Shown piece by piece: positions 1 through 5,151 of a DNA stretch of 5,151 bases. Below the pieces are notes generated by a model, which was not told the DNA's origin, did not search any database, and saw nothing but the letters and a program-made list of their open reading frames with translations. The position numbers were made by a program, and so were the translations under genes. Position 1 is the stretch's first letter. Every line of letters starts with the position of its first letter. Source of the stretch: an uncultured bacterium (GTDB lineage: Bacteria; Cyanobacteriota; Vampirovibrionia; Gastranaerophilales; Gastranaerophilaceae); the NCBI GenBank assembly GCA_958366705.1, contig CATXCB010000032.1, forward strand, positions 1-5,151, read 5' to 3'.

Positions 1-26
1 TGAACACCAGATAACTCTTTATTATC
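1..26 (+). repeat. Left arm of 26-bp inverted repeat
   Basis: It begins TGAACACCAG and ends TTATTATC, and is the exact reverse complement of 5126-5151. Beyond base 26 the match continues for four bases (ATAC) if one extra C at base 27 is skipped, so the arms may once have been slightly longer. Within the arm, GATAA (10-14) and TTATC (22-26) form a short dyad around a 7-base asymmetric spacer, CTCTTTA. That resembles a recombinase crossover core but is too short to prove one. The outer edge coincides with the window edge, so the true length of the repeat is unknown. Confidence 0.95.
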
Positions 27-40
27 CATACATAAAAAGT

Positions 41-45
41 AGGTG
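41..45 (+). promoter_or_regulatory. Ribosome binding site of gene A
   Basis: AGGTG lies six bases before the ATG at 52, a near-consensus Shine-Dalgarno match (AGGAG) at good spacing. A TAG at 40-42 and a TGA at 1-3 are in frame with gene A, so translation cannot enter from the left flank and the ATG at 52 is the first usable start. Any effect of inversion on gene A must therefore act through transcription or mRNA structure, not through a protein fusion. Confidence 0.75.
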
Positions 46-51
46 TAAAAA

Positions 52-2223
52 ATGCAACTTTTATTTATTGATTTACATTGTGATGCTACTATGCCGTCTG
101 GAGCAAATGAATTCGGCGGAGGAAACACATATTCGAGAGGCTTATTTAAAGGAATTGCCGATAATAAAGATATTTTCTGTGTGTATGTTACTCGCAAAAA
201 ATACAATAACATTAAATCACAAGAAAAGATATCGGATACTTGTTATATTGAAAGAATTGTATTAGGTGATTCTATCAATGATAAAGATACACTTCAAAAT
301 CATATCCAAGAAGCACTGGAAGAAATACGAAAAATAATTTCAAAATACAATTTGAATGATTTTATTATTCATAGTAGCTATTGGCAGTCTGGAATAGCTG
401 CATTAGTATTATCCCGTGAATATGACACATATTATATTCATACGATTCAATCAAACGGCAAAAAGAAAAAATTAGTTAATTCCAAACAAAATAATCTGGA
501 TTATAGAATCTCCACCGAGCAAGAAATATTTTATAACGCTAAATATTTAATATGCTCAAGTTTTGCTGAGCAAAAAGAAATTCACGAATTGTATAATATT
601 AATAGTGATAAACTTATCTTAACAAGTCTTCCTATAGCAAGGGAATTTTGTTATCCGACTCATGATAGACATAGCCGAATATTGACATATAGTATTACAC
701 AAAAGAATACAGGCAGTTATTTACCGATTGAATTTAGTAACGACTATTTAGAAACATGGTGGGTAGGCGGACCTTTTCTTTATTATGGTCGTCTTCATGT
801 TGATAAAGGTATACCTGAAATTATTATCGCATGGGATATGTTATATGATGAGTATGGTAATAATACTCCACCACTGTGGATAGTCGGGGGAACACCAACA
901 CAAATTGCGACAATGCGTCAACTGTTAATTAACGAAGGAATATGCATAGATAACTATGAAAAACAACAAAAGCTAGTTTGGTGGGGAACACTCTCACCGG
1001 CTGATTTAAGTTGTTTGTTAACAAAATCTATGGTTTTGGTCACTCATTCAAAATATGAATCTGGAGGACTAATGGTTCTGGAAGCGATGGCCTGTTCAAC
1101 ACCTGTTATTGCTTCTCCTTATGGATATGCACAAAACTATATTTATAACTGGTATAACGGATTCACGGTTGAATATGGGAATACAGTACTTCTTAAAATC
1201 AGAATGTCACATTTTGTGGATAATCCCTACCTGTCGGATTTGTTAAGCAAAAACGCTAAAAAAACATACGATCATGTTTCTGACAGTATAAACTTTTTAA
1301 AAATACATTTTGATTTATATAAAGGAATATTAAAAAATGATGTTCCTATTTATTTGGAGTATAAGCAAGAAAAAAATTTAGTTCTCGAATATCAAAATAT
1401 ACCTGAACAATTCACTGTTGACCAAACAATTCAAGACTTTTGCAATGGTTCACCACACAGCTTAATTCAAAAATATAATTCTGCTAATTCTATTGTTATA
1501 CTATTTAAGCTAAATGATAAAATATATCGAGCTGATGTATGGCTTACAACATTAAATCCATGTAAATTTTTAAATAATTCTGAACCATATCTAATATCTT
1601 CCACTGATAAAATATTAGCTCTATCAAAATTTCAGAGCATTGATGCTTTTCAAAATCTTGATTATTACAGTTTAGAAAACAAAATATCAATAATATGTGA
1701 AGAGCCAACAAAGCAACATCTCGATTTTAAAAATCTTGCAAATATAATGAATACAGTTTTTAACAGCAGTCTTTCAGGAATAAATTCAGAACCATCATTA
1801 TCACATAAAATATCAATTCTTCATCACAACATAAATTATTACAGCGAATGTATCAGCCAATCACTTGAAGACGATATGCTAGTAGTTTTGAATGCTTTAA
1901 AGTCATACAATGACAGACGAGAGAAAAATATTCTTGGGATAACACCACTTATTGATTCTGAAGAAAATATACATAATTCTAAACTATATGGTGTATTTCA
2001 ATGTTCAACATCAGAGTATGGACACAACATTGCACTTGTATTACGCTTGTTAAAGCTGAATCCAAGTTACAAGGGAGTTATGGAATTCAGCAATAATATA
2101 AGGAAGAGTATTGCAGCATGGTATGTATACCTAAAGATGGAAGAAGTAATGTATGGTATATTGTATTCTTTAAAGAATGATGATAAGGATAAAATTATTG
2201 ATTTACTGAATTACTTAAAATAA
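52..2223 (+). CDS. GT4-family (GT-B fold) glycosyltransferase with long C-terminal extension
   Basis: Probable retaining glycosyltransferase that moves a sugar from a nucleotide-sugar donor to an unidentified acceptor. It shows no signal peptide or membrane segment, so it is likely cytosolic. The N-terminal Rossmann half starts at once with a beta strand (residues 2-7) and has a GGGNTY loop at 22-27, like the GGxxxY acceptor loop of GT4 enzymes, and a candidate catalytic His at 130 (YYIHT). Residues 167-198 follow the usual GT4 linker pattern. The C-terminal half has YGRLHVDKG (245-253; R247 and K252 are the usual diphosphate-binding pair), WIVGG (276-280) and the diagnostic E-x7-E motif, E336 to E344. 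GT4 enzymes usually end near residue 400-420; here about 300 further residues (425-723) match no family I recognise. The last 9 bases overlap the end of convergent gene B. Family assignment is firm; sugar, acceptor and pathway (capsule, teichoic acid or protein glycan) are unknown. Confidence 0.93.
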   Translation: MQLLFIDLHCDATMPSGANEFGGGNTYSRGLFKGIADNKDIFCVYVTRKKYNNIKSQEKISDTCYIERIVLGDSINDKDTLQNHIQEALEEIRKIISKYNLNDFIIHSSYWQSGIAALVLSREYDTYYIHTIQSNGKKKKLVNSKQNNLDYRISTEQEIFYNAKYLICSSFAEQKEIHELYNINSDKLILTSLPIAREFCYPTHDRHSRILTYSITQKNTGSYLPIEFSNDYLETWWVGGPFLYYGRLHVDKGIPEIIIAWDMLYDEYGNNTPPLWIVGGTPTQIATMRQLLINEGICIDNYEKQQKLVWWGTLSPADLSCLLTKSMVLVTHSKYESGGLMVLEAMACSTPVIASPYGYAQNYIYNWYNGFTVEYGNTVLLKIRMSHFVDNPYLSDLLSKNAKKTYDHVSDSINFLKIHFDLYKGILKNDVPIYLEYKQEKNLVLEYQNIPEQFTVDQTIQDFCNGSPHSLIQKYNSANSIVILFKLNDKIYRADVWLTTLNPCKFLNNSEPYLISSTDKILALSKFQSIDAFQNLDYYSLENKISIICEEPTKQHLDFKNLANIMNTVFNSSLSGINSEPSLSHKISILHHNINYYSECISQSLEDDMLVVLNALKSYNDRREKNILGITPLIDSEENIHNSKLYGVFQCSTSEYGHNIALVLRLLKLNPSYKGVMEFSNNIRKSIAAWYVYLKMEEVMYGILYSLKNDDKDKIIDLLNYLK
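1324..2220 (+). other. Unassigned C-terminal region of the glycosyltransferase (residues 425-723)
   Basis: This section follows the final helix of the GT-B fold and runs to the stop codon. The first part (about 430-550) looks mixed alpha/beta, with hydrophobic strand-like runs such as SIVILFKL (480-487) and KISIICEE (544-551). The rest (about 555-723) looks mainly helical and ends in a charged, helical tail. I see no kinase, methyltransferase or second glycosyltransferase signature, no tandem repeats and no membrane segment. It could be a second enzyme, an acceptor-binding module or an oligomerisation domain. The boundary near residue 425 is approximate and rests on the usual GT4 length. Confidence 0.5.
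2215..2223. other. Tail-to-tail overlap of genes A and B
   Basis: The stop codon of gene A (TAA, 2221-2223) lies inside the end of gene B, and the stop codon of gene B (TAA on the minus strand, 2217-2215) lies inside the end of gene A. The nine shared bases leave no room for an intergenic terminator, and no GC-rich stem followed by a T-run is visible close by on either strand. Transcription of one gene that reads past its stop codon would produce antisense RNA to the other. Confidence 0.9.
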
Positions 2224-5088
2224 GATTATAGGAATTTCATCAAAATAAAATGTATTGTTCATAACAACTCTATTTGAAAGAATATCCTTCAACTCTTTCA
2301 TTTGGAATAGTATATTATATTGTGATATGTTTCTTAGTTTTAAAACATCAGCAAAGGAATAAAAAGCCATGATTATTTTGCTCCCACTTCTTTCCTTTTG
2401 AGATAGCTCTGCAATTTTTTTGGAAATGTACTCAATATTTTTAGCACACCATTTCATAAGCATTACAGAGATTTCATTAAATTCATCCTTGCTTTCTTTA
2501 GGAATTATCTGAAGATAATTAACTGCAAAATAAAACATTATATTGTTGTTTTCGTACTTAGAAATTAAATATACTGAATTCTTGAAATATTTACATGCAG
2601 TTTCAGCATCTTTATTATACTTTAGATGAAAAGCGCCGAAAGTGTTATTTACCCTAGCCTTATCTGTTTCAGAACAAAGATGTTCTGATATGAACATTAT
2701 GGAGTTATATGCGTCACAGATTTCTTTTTCAGTAAGTTTTCCCGTTTGAATTCCATATATCAAACGATCATTTAACAACCACAAATGAAGATATTTATCT
2801 GTAACTTTCGCCGAGGGCAAGGCTATATTTTCAATTATATCAAATGCTTCCCTATATGTTTTTTTATTTATATCAGCTGCTAAATTTGCATAGTATACTG
2901 ATTTCAAATAATCATTATATGGGTATTTAGAAACACCTTCAAGTAATATGTTATAAAATCCTTCTTTATCCCCTAATTCTTTTCGGCAAATAGCGCGAAA
3001 TCTGATTAATTTCATTAATAGGATTTCATCGTTGCAGTTGTTGATATAGTATTCAGGCAAATGTAAAGTATCATTTGCTTTTTGGAATTTGCCATCGCGC
3101 TTATAACGAAAATAATTAAAAAGAGCATATTTGATTCTAGAAGTTGAAATAATAGATTTTTCTTTTACGCTTAATTCGTTAAAAGCATATGTAGCCTCCA
3201 AGAAACAAAAATATTCTTCCAATATATCTGTGATTTGTAAATCTTCTATATTTAAAGGTGTACAACGGTAATCATAGTCTATCATTTCATAAAGCAAATC
3301 GGAAGCAGCCTCAATTTTTTTGATTTCATTAATTGAATCATTATAAACCGATAAATAAAACAATACCCTGGTTTCGATAATATTGCTATATTCCATTTTG
3401 TTTTCAAATACAGGAATTGTTTTTCTAACAGTATTTTCAAAATTGCTTGTTTTTGAAAAATAATCGATTCTAACTTTTGTAATTGGGTTCAATTCATAAT
3501 TATATATTGCAGCGATAAAATCATCGGGTATTTTTGCAAATAACCACGCTCTATGGGTAATATAATATTCCGAAATCACACGATAGGCACATTCGTTACA
3601 GATTTTTAATTCATAGCGGCTTTCACTAAAAAAACCAGTTGCTTTCAACAAATTATAAACACTTATATCGCCTATCAGCGGAATAAATTTTTGCGGTAAT
3701 TGCGAATTAAAAATCCAACAGATGAAAAATACTTTTAAATATATTTCATTTTCCCTAATATATTCTGCTAATTTGATTTTGTAAATCTTCTCGCAATCAA
3801 ATGGACGTATTCTAGTTGAATCAAAATTGTTTCTTGCTTTCATTTCTTCAACAGCAAGTTTAATTAAAAGCATGTTACCGCCAAAGTAACTATATATATT
3901 CTTTTTGCATATATCGGATATGTTATGACAAAGCAAATCAATGAATATTGAAGCCTCTGTATTAGTAAGTTCATTGATAGTGTATTCATTAAACAAGTTT
4001 TGATTCACTGGAATGCGTTTTATCTTTTCAAGTTCAGTGCTAGAGATATTATGACCATCAAGGTCTCTTACAATAATAAACTTTATATTATCCATTGACT
4101 TTAAAATATATTTAGATATAAATTTATCAAGCTCTGGCGAAGCAGCAGAGTAATTATCAATTATTATACAAACATTATGAACATTAAATCTCAAGAATAT
4201 ATTATCAATATATTCTTGGGCGATAAAGAAAATATTATCAGAATATGGATTTAAACTAAATACCTGAGTTAAAACTTTTGAAAAATCGCACTGTTGTAAT
4301 ATATTAGCACTATTAGATTCGTTGATATGAATGTATTCTTGTATTAGTTCGTTAATATTTATTCCAATTTGTATATTAGAGATTTGATATATAAAAGATT
4401 CAATAGTATTATATTGTTGACAGTCAATAAAGATTGTGCTGTATTTTTCAGCCATCTGATTGTCTGTGATATGAGCCAATGTGCTTTTCCCAGTTCCAAT
4501 TTTACCTGAGATAATAATGCACTTTTTGTTATTGAGAATATCATTAAATAGTAAATTTAAAAAAGCTTTTTGAGTATCTAGTAGTTTAATCGGTTGCTTT
4601 ATTATTTTTTTAGATGAACGATTTTTTCTTATTTTCTTACAATTTTTAAACTCTGATAGTAAAATTTGTGCCAGTTCTTTTTCCTCGGAATCTAATTTAT
4701 CTATAAGCTTTTTCAACGCATTTATTGTACTATCACCGTCAATATAATGAATGGCACAATTTTTCTTTGTATTAAGCTTGTCAAGAATATTAATTGTATC
4801 TGCAGTTAGATATGCATTTGTTACTATATAGTGCTGGTCATTTAATCTTAAAAGATAAAAAATTACAGATGATGCAACATCTTTTAACCCCAAAGAGCTA
4901 AATGTTTGCCTTAATTTTGCTTCAATAGTGATAAAATTATCGCTTGTATAAATTATAGAATCTATACCTTCGTCTCTCGTTTTTTGTGTTATTCCAGAAG
5001 CACAGATGCTTTCGGTTAATTCTTCTTCAATAATTTTACATGCTAAATGTTCAAATGCTCTAGCATACTTATGAGAATCAAATGACAT
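2215..5088 (-). CDS. Mrr-like nuclease / STAND NTPase / TPR-like protein, Avs-like antiphage sensor candidate
   Basis: Three-part protein of 957 residues. Residues 1-125 resemble the Mrr-type restriction endonuclease fold: FEHL (12-15), DEGID (39-43) and EAK (56-58) give the catalytic D43...E56-x-K58 pattern, followed by IVTNAYLT (88-95) and IDGD (116-119), as in Mrr_cat domains. Residues 170-430 form a STAND-like P-loop NTPase: Walker A GKIGTGKST (195-203), Walker B CIIID (307-311), sensor-like FIIVR ending at R341, and a GGNMLL motif (403-408) matching the GGxPL element. Residues about 630-880 are helical and TPR-like, the usual position of a ligand sensor. In known Avs proteins, binding of a phage protein drives oligomerisation and activates the effector; DNA cleavage is inferred here. 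It is shorter than many described Avs proteins, and the acidic residue often following the Walker B Asp is Asn312. It is likely cytosolic. It could instead be a regulator or another STAND conflict protein. Confidence 0.85.
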   Translation of the reverse strand: MSFDSHKYARAFEHLACKIIEEELTESICASGITQKTRDEGIDSIIYTSDNFITIEAKLRQTFSSLGLKDVASSVIFYLLRLNDQHYIVTNAYLTADTINILDKLNTKKNCAIHYIDGDSTINALKKLIDKLDSEEKELAQILLSEFKNCKKIRKNRSSKKIIKQPIKLLDTQKAFLNLLFNDILNNKKCIIISGKIGTGKSTLAHITDNQMAEKYSTIFIDCQQYNTIESFIYQISNIQIGININELIQEYIHINESNSANILQQCDFSKVLTQVFSLNPYSDNIFFIAQEYIDNIFLRFNVHNVCIIIDNYSAASPELDKFISKYILKSMDNIKFIIVRDLDGHNISSTELEKIKRIPVNQNLFNEYTINELTNTEASIFIDLLCHNISDICKKNIYSYFGGNMLLIKLAVEEMKARNNFDSTRIRPFDCEKIYKIKLAEYIRENEIYLKVFFICWIFNSQLPQKFIPLIGDISVYNLLKATGFFSESRYELKICNECAYRVISEYYITHRAWLFAKIPDDFIAAIYNYELNPITKVRIDYFSKTSNFENTVRKTIPVFENKMEYSNIIETRVLFYLSVYNDSINEIKKIEAASDLLYEMIDYDYRCTPLNIEDLQITDILEEYFCFLEATYAFNELSVKEKSIISTSRIKYALFNYFRYKRDGKFQKANDTLHLPEYYINNCNDEILLMKLIRFRAICRKELGDKEGFYNILLEGVSKYPYNDYLKSVYYANLAADINKKTYREAFDIIENIALPSAKVTDKYLHLWLLNDRLIYGIQTGKLTEKEICDAYNSIMFISEHLCSETDKARVNNTFGAFHLKYNKDAETACKYFKNSVYLISKYENNNIMFYFAVNYLQIIPKESKDEFNEISVMLMKWCAKNIEYISKKIAELSQKERSGSKIIMAFYSFADVLKLRNISQYNILFQMKELKDILSNRVVMNNTFYFDEIPIILF
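2449..3201 (-). other. Helical, TPR-like C-terminal region of gene B (about residues 630-880)
   Basis: A succession of amphipathic helices of about 15 residues shows TPR-like spacing of aromatic and small residues, for example around 650-675, 700-720, 745-755 and 815-845 (ACKYFKNSVY at 831-840 is typical of a TPR second helix). The repeats are divergent and I did not align them formally. In STAND immune proteins this region is normally the sensor that selects the ligand, so it would determine which phage component is detected. Confidence 0.5.
3799..4581 (-). other. STAND-type P-loop NTPase domain of gene B (about residues 170-430)
   Basis: The nucleotide-binding core has a textbook Walker A (G195 to T203, with K201 and S202), a Walker B strand ending in D311, an arginine at the end of the next core strand (R341) and the GGNMLL motif (403-408) that precedes the winged-helix part in NACHT/NB-ARC-like proteins. 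The Walker B Asp is followed by Asn312 where STAND proteins commonly carry a second acidic residue, which may slow hydrolysis and favour a nucleotide-bound switch state. Domain edges are approximate. Confidence 0.8.
4192..4218. repeat. Perfect 12-bp hairpin inside gene B
   Basis: CAAGAATATATT is followed by three bases (ATC) and then its exact reverse complement, AATATATTCTTG. It lies in codons of about residues 291-299, between Walker A and Walker B. No T-run follows on either strand, so it does not look like an intrinsic terminator. The AT-rich arms make chance formation possible. Confidence 0.6.
4714..5088 (-). other. Mrr-like PD-(D/E)xK nuclease domain of gene B (residues 1-125)
   Basis: The order helix with FExL, then D-E-G-I-D, then a strand ending E-A-K, then a TNA-type strand and an IDGD segment is that of Mrr-like restriction endonuclease domains. 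The spacing between D43 and E56-x-K58 is normal for the family. All three expected catalytic positions are present, so the nuclease is predicted to be active. As a stand-alone effector at the N-terminus of a STAND protein it would be held inactive until the sensor is triggered; this regulatory point is inference from Avs proteins. Confidence 0.75.
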
Positions 5089-5097
5089 GATAGTTAA

Positions 5098-5103
5098 TCC
5101 TTT
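5098..5103 (-). promoter_or_regulatory. Ribosome binding site of gene B
   Basis: Read on the minus strand, AAAGGA lies nine bases before the ATG at 5088-5086, a good Shine-Dalgarno sequence at acceptable spacing. A TAA at 5106-5104 is in frame just upstream, so the open reading frame cannot extend into the right repeat. The Mrr-like fold also starts within the first 15 residues, which supports this start codon. Confidence 0.75.
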
Positions 5104-5125
5104 TTAAGTTTTTAAATTGAAGTAT

Positions 5126-5151
5126 GATAATAAAGAGTTATCTGGTGTTCA
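5126..5151 (-). repeat. Right arm of 26-bp inverted repeat
   Basis: It is the perfect reverse complement of bases 1-26. Read on the minus strand it lies upstream of gene B just as the left arm lies upstream of gene A. The next inward bases on the minus strand are ATACTT, which realign with the left side for four bases after a 1-base indel and then diverge. The two leaders beyond the repeat are unrelated in sequence, so the conserved part is confined to the repeat itself, as expected for a recombination site and not for a duplicated gene start. Confidence 0.95.

Larger units (their letters stand above)
1..5151. other. Putative invertible two-gene segment bounded by 26-bp inverted repeats
   Basis: The whole window is enclosed by one 26-bp sequence present at both ends in opposite orientation without mismatch. 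Inside are two convergent genes whose start codons lie 26 bases (gene A) and 37 bases (gene B) from the inner edge of the nearest repeat. Inversion between the repeats would keep the interior intact and exchange which gene's 5' end faces each flank. This matches the known logic of recombinase-controlled invertible segments, where an outside promoter is joined to one of two alternative genes. No recombinase, transposase or resolvase is encoded inside. Alternatives are a transposase-less element with terminal repeats acting as cargo, or a static duplication of a leader sequence. The repeats may continue beyond the window, which cannot be seen. The repeats are certain; inversion is inferred. Confidence 0.6.

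Noticed and set aside
160..170. GATAATAAAGA inside gene A matches 11 bases of the repeat (right-arm orientation on the plus strand).
   Set aside because: The match is short, AT-rich and falls in ordinary coding sequence; it stops before the more distinctive GTTATCTGG part, so it is probably chance and not a third recombination site.
68..265. 65-codon open frame on the plus strand within gene A.
   Set aside because: It lies wholly inside the glycosyltransferase gene in another frame, its product shows no recognisable features, and the gene A frame carries clear family motifs here.
1801..1860. Residues around 588-598 of gene A (ILHHNINYYS) considered as a degenerate aminoglycoside-phosphotransferase-type HxDxxxxN catalytic loop.
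   Set aside because: The catalytic Asp is missing and no following DxD-type motif or N-terminal nucleotide-binding lobe is evident, so a kinase assignment is not supported.
2165..2178. 14-base perfect palindrome ATTCTTTAAAGAAT near the end of gene A, considered as a terminator for the convergent pair.
   Set aside because: It has no loop, is almost all A/T, has no following T-run and lies within codons; it does not resemble an intrinsic terminator.
4359..4544. 61-codon open frame on the minus strand within gene B.
   Set aside because: It overlaps the Walker A coding region of gene B in a different frame and has no independent support.
1..5151. Terminal repeats read as those of a complete transposon or insertion sequence.
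   Set aside because: No transposase, integrase or resolvase is encoded, and both genes are accounted for as a glycosyltransferase and a STAND protein. A cargo element mobilised in trans stays possible but cannot be tested without the flanks to look for target duplications.
5119..5151. TGAACA with TATCAT 16 bases downstream on the minus strand, considered as a complete promoter of gene B.
   Set aside because: The -35 match is only 4 of 6, and the equivalent arrangement is broken by the extra base in front of gene A; in such AT-rich sequence this is not enough to call a promoter.

Overview
This 5.15-kb window is AT-rich (roughly 30% GC by eye) and holds two long bacterial genes facing each other tail to tail. 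Both have purine-rich ribosome binding sites at normal spacing. Base composition, Shine-Dalgarno use and the protein families suggest a low-GC Firmicute, perhaps a gut or rumen Clostridia member. That assignment is inference, because no taxonomic marker is present.

Layout: a 26-bp repeat occupies bases 1-26 and recurs perfectly, in inverted orientation, at 5126-5151. The window therefore starts and stops exactly on a pair of inverted repeats. After a 51-base leader, gene A (52-2223, +) encodes a 723-residue cytosolic GT4-type (GT-B fold) glycosyltransferase with an unrecognised C-terminal extension of about 300 residues. Gene B (2215-5088, -) encodes a 957-residue protein with an Mrr-like PD-(D/E)xK nuclease domain, a STAND-type P-loop NTPase and a long helical, TPR-like C-terminus. 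This is the architecture of Avs-like antiphage sensors. The 3' ends of A and B overlap by 9 bases, and I see no terminator between them. B has a 63-base leader that runs from the right repeat. No stretch over 300 bases lacks a gene.

Reading as a system: each gene begins just inside one arm of an identical inverted repeat, carries its own ribosome binding site, and has an in-frame stop between repeat and start codon. This is the layout expected of an invertible DNA segment in which a promoter outside the segment drives either A or B, depending on orientation. The hypothesis is a phase-variable choice between a glycosyltransferase (possibly altering surface glycans and hence phage receptors) and an intracellular STAND nuclease sensor. 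No recombinase or transposase is encoded here, so one would have to act in trans from the flanks or elsewhere. The repeats and gene layout are seen directly; inversion, mutual exclusion and the defence role are inferred.
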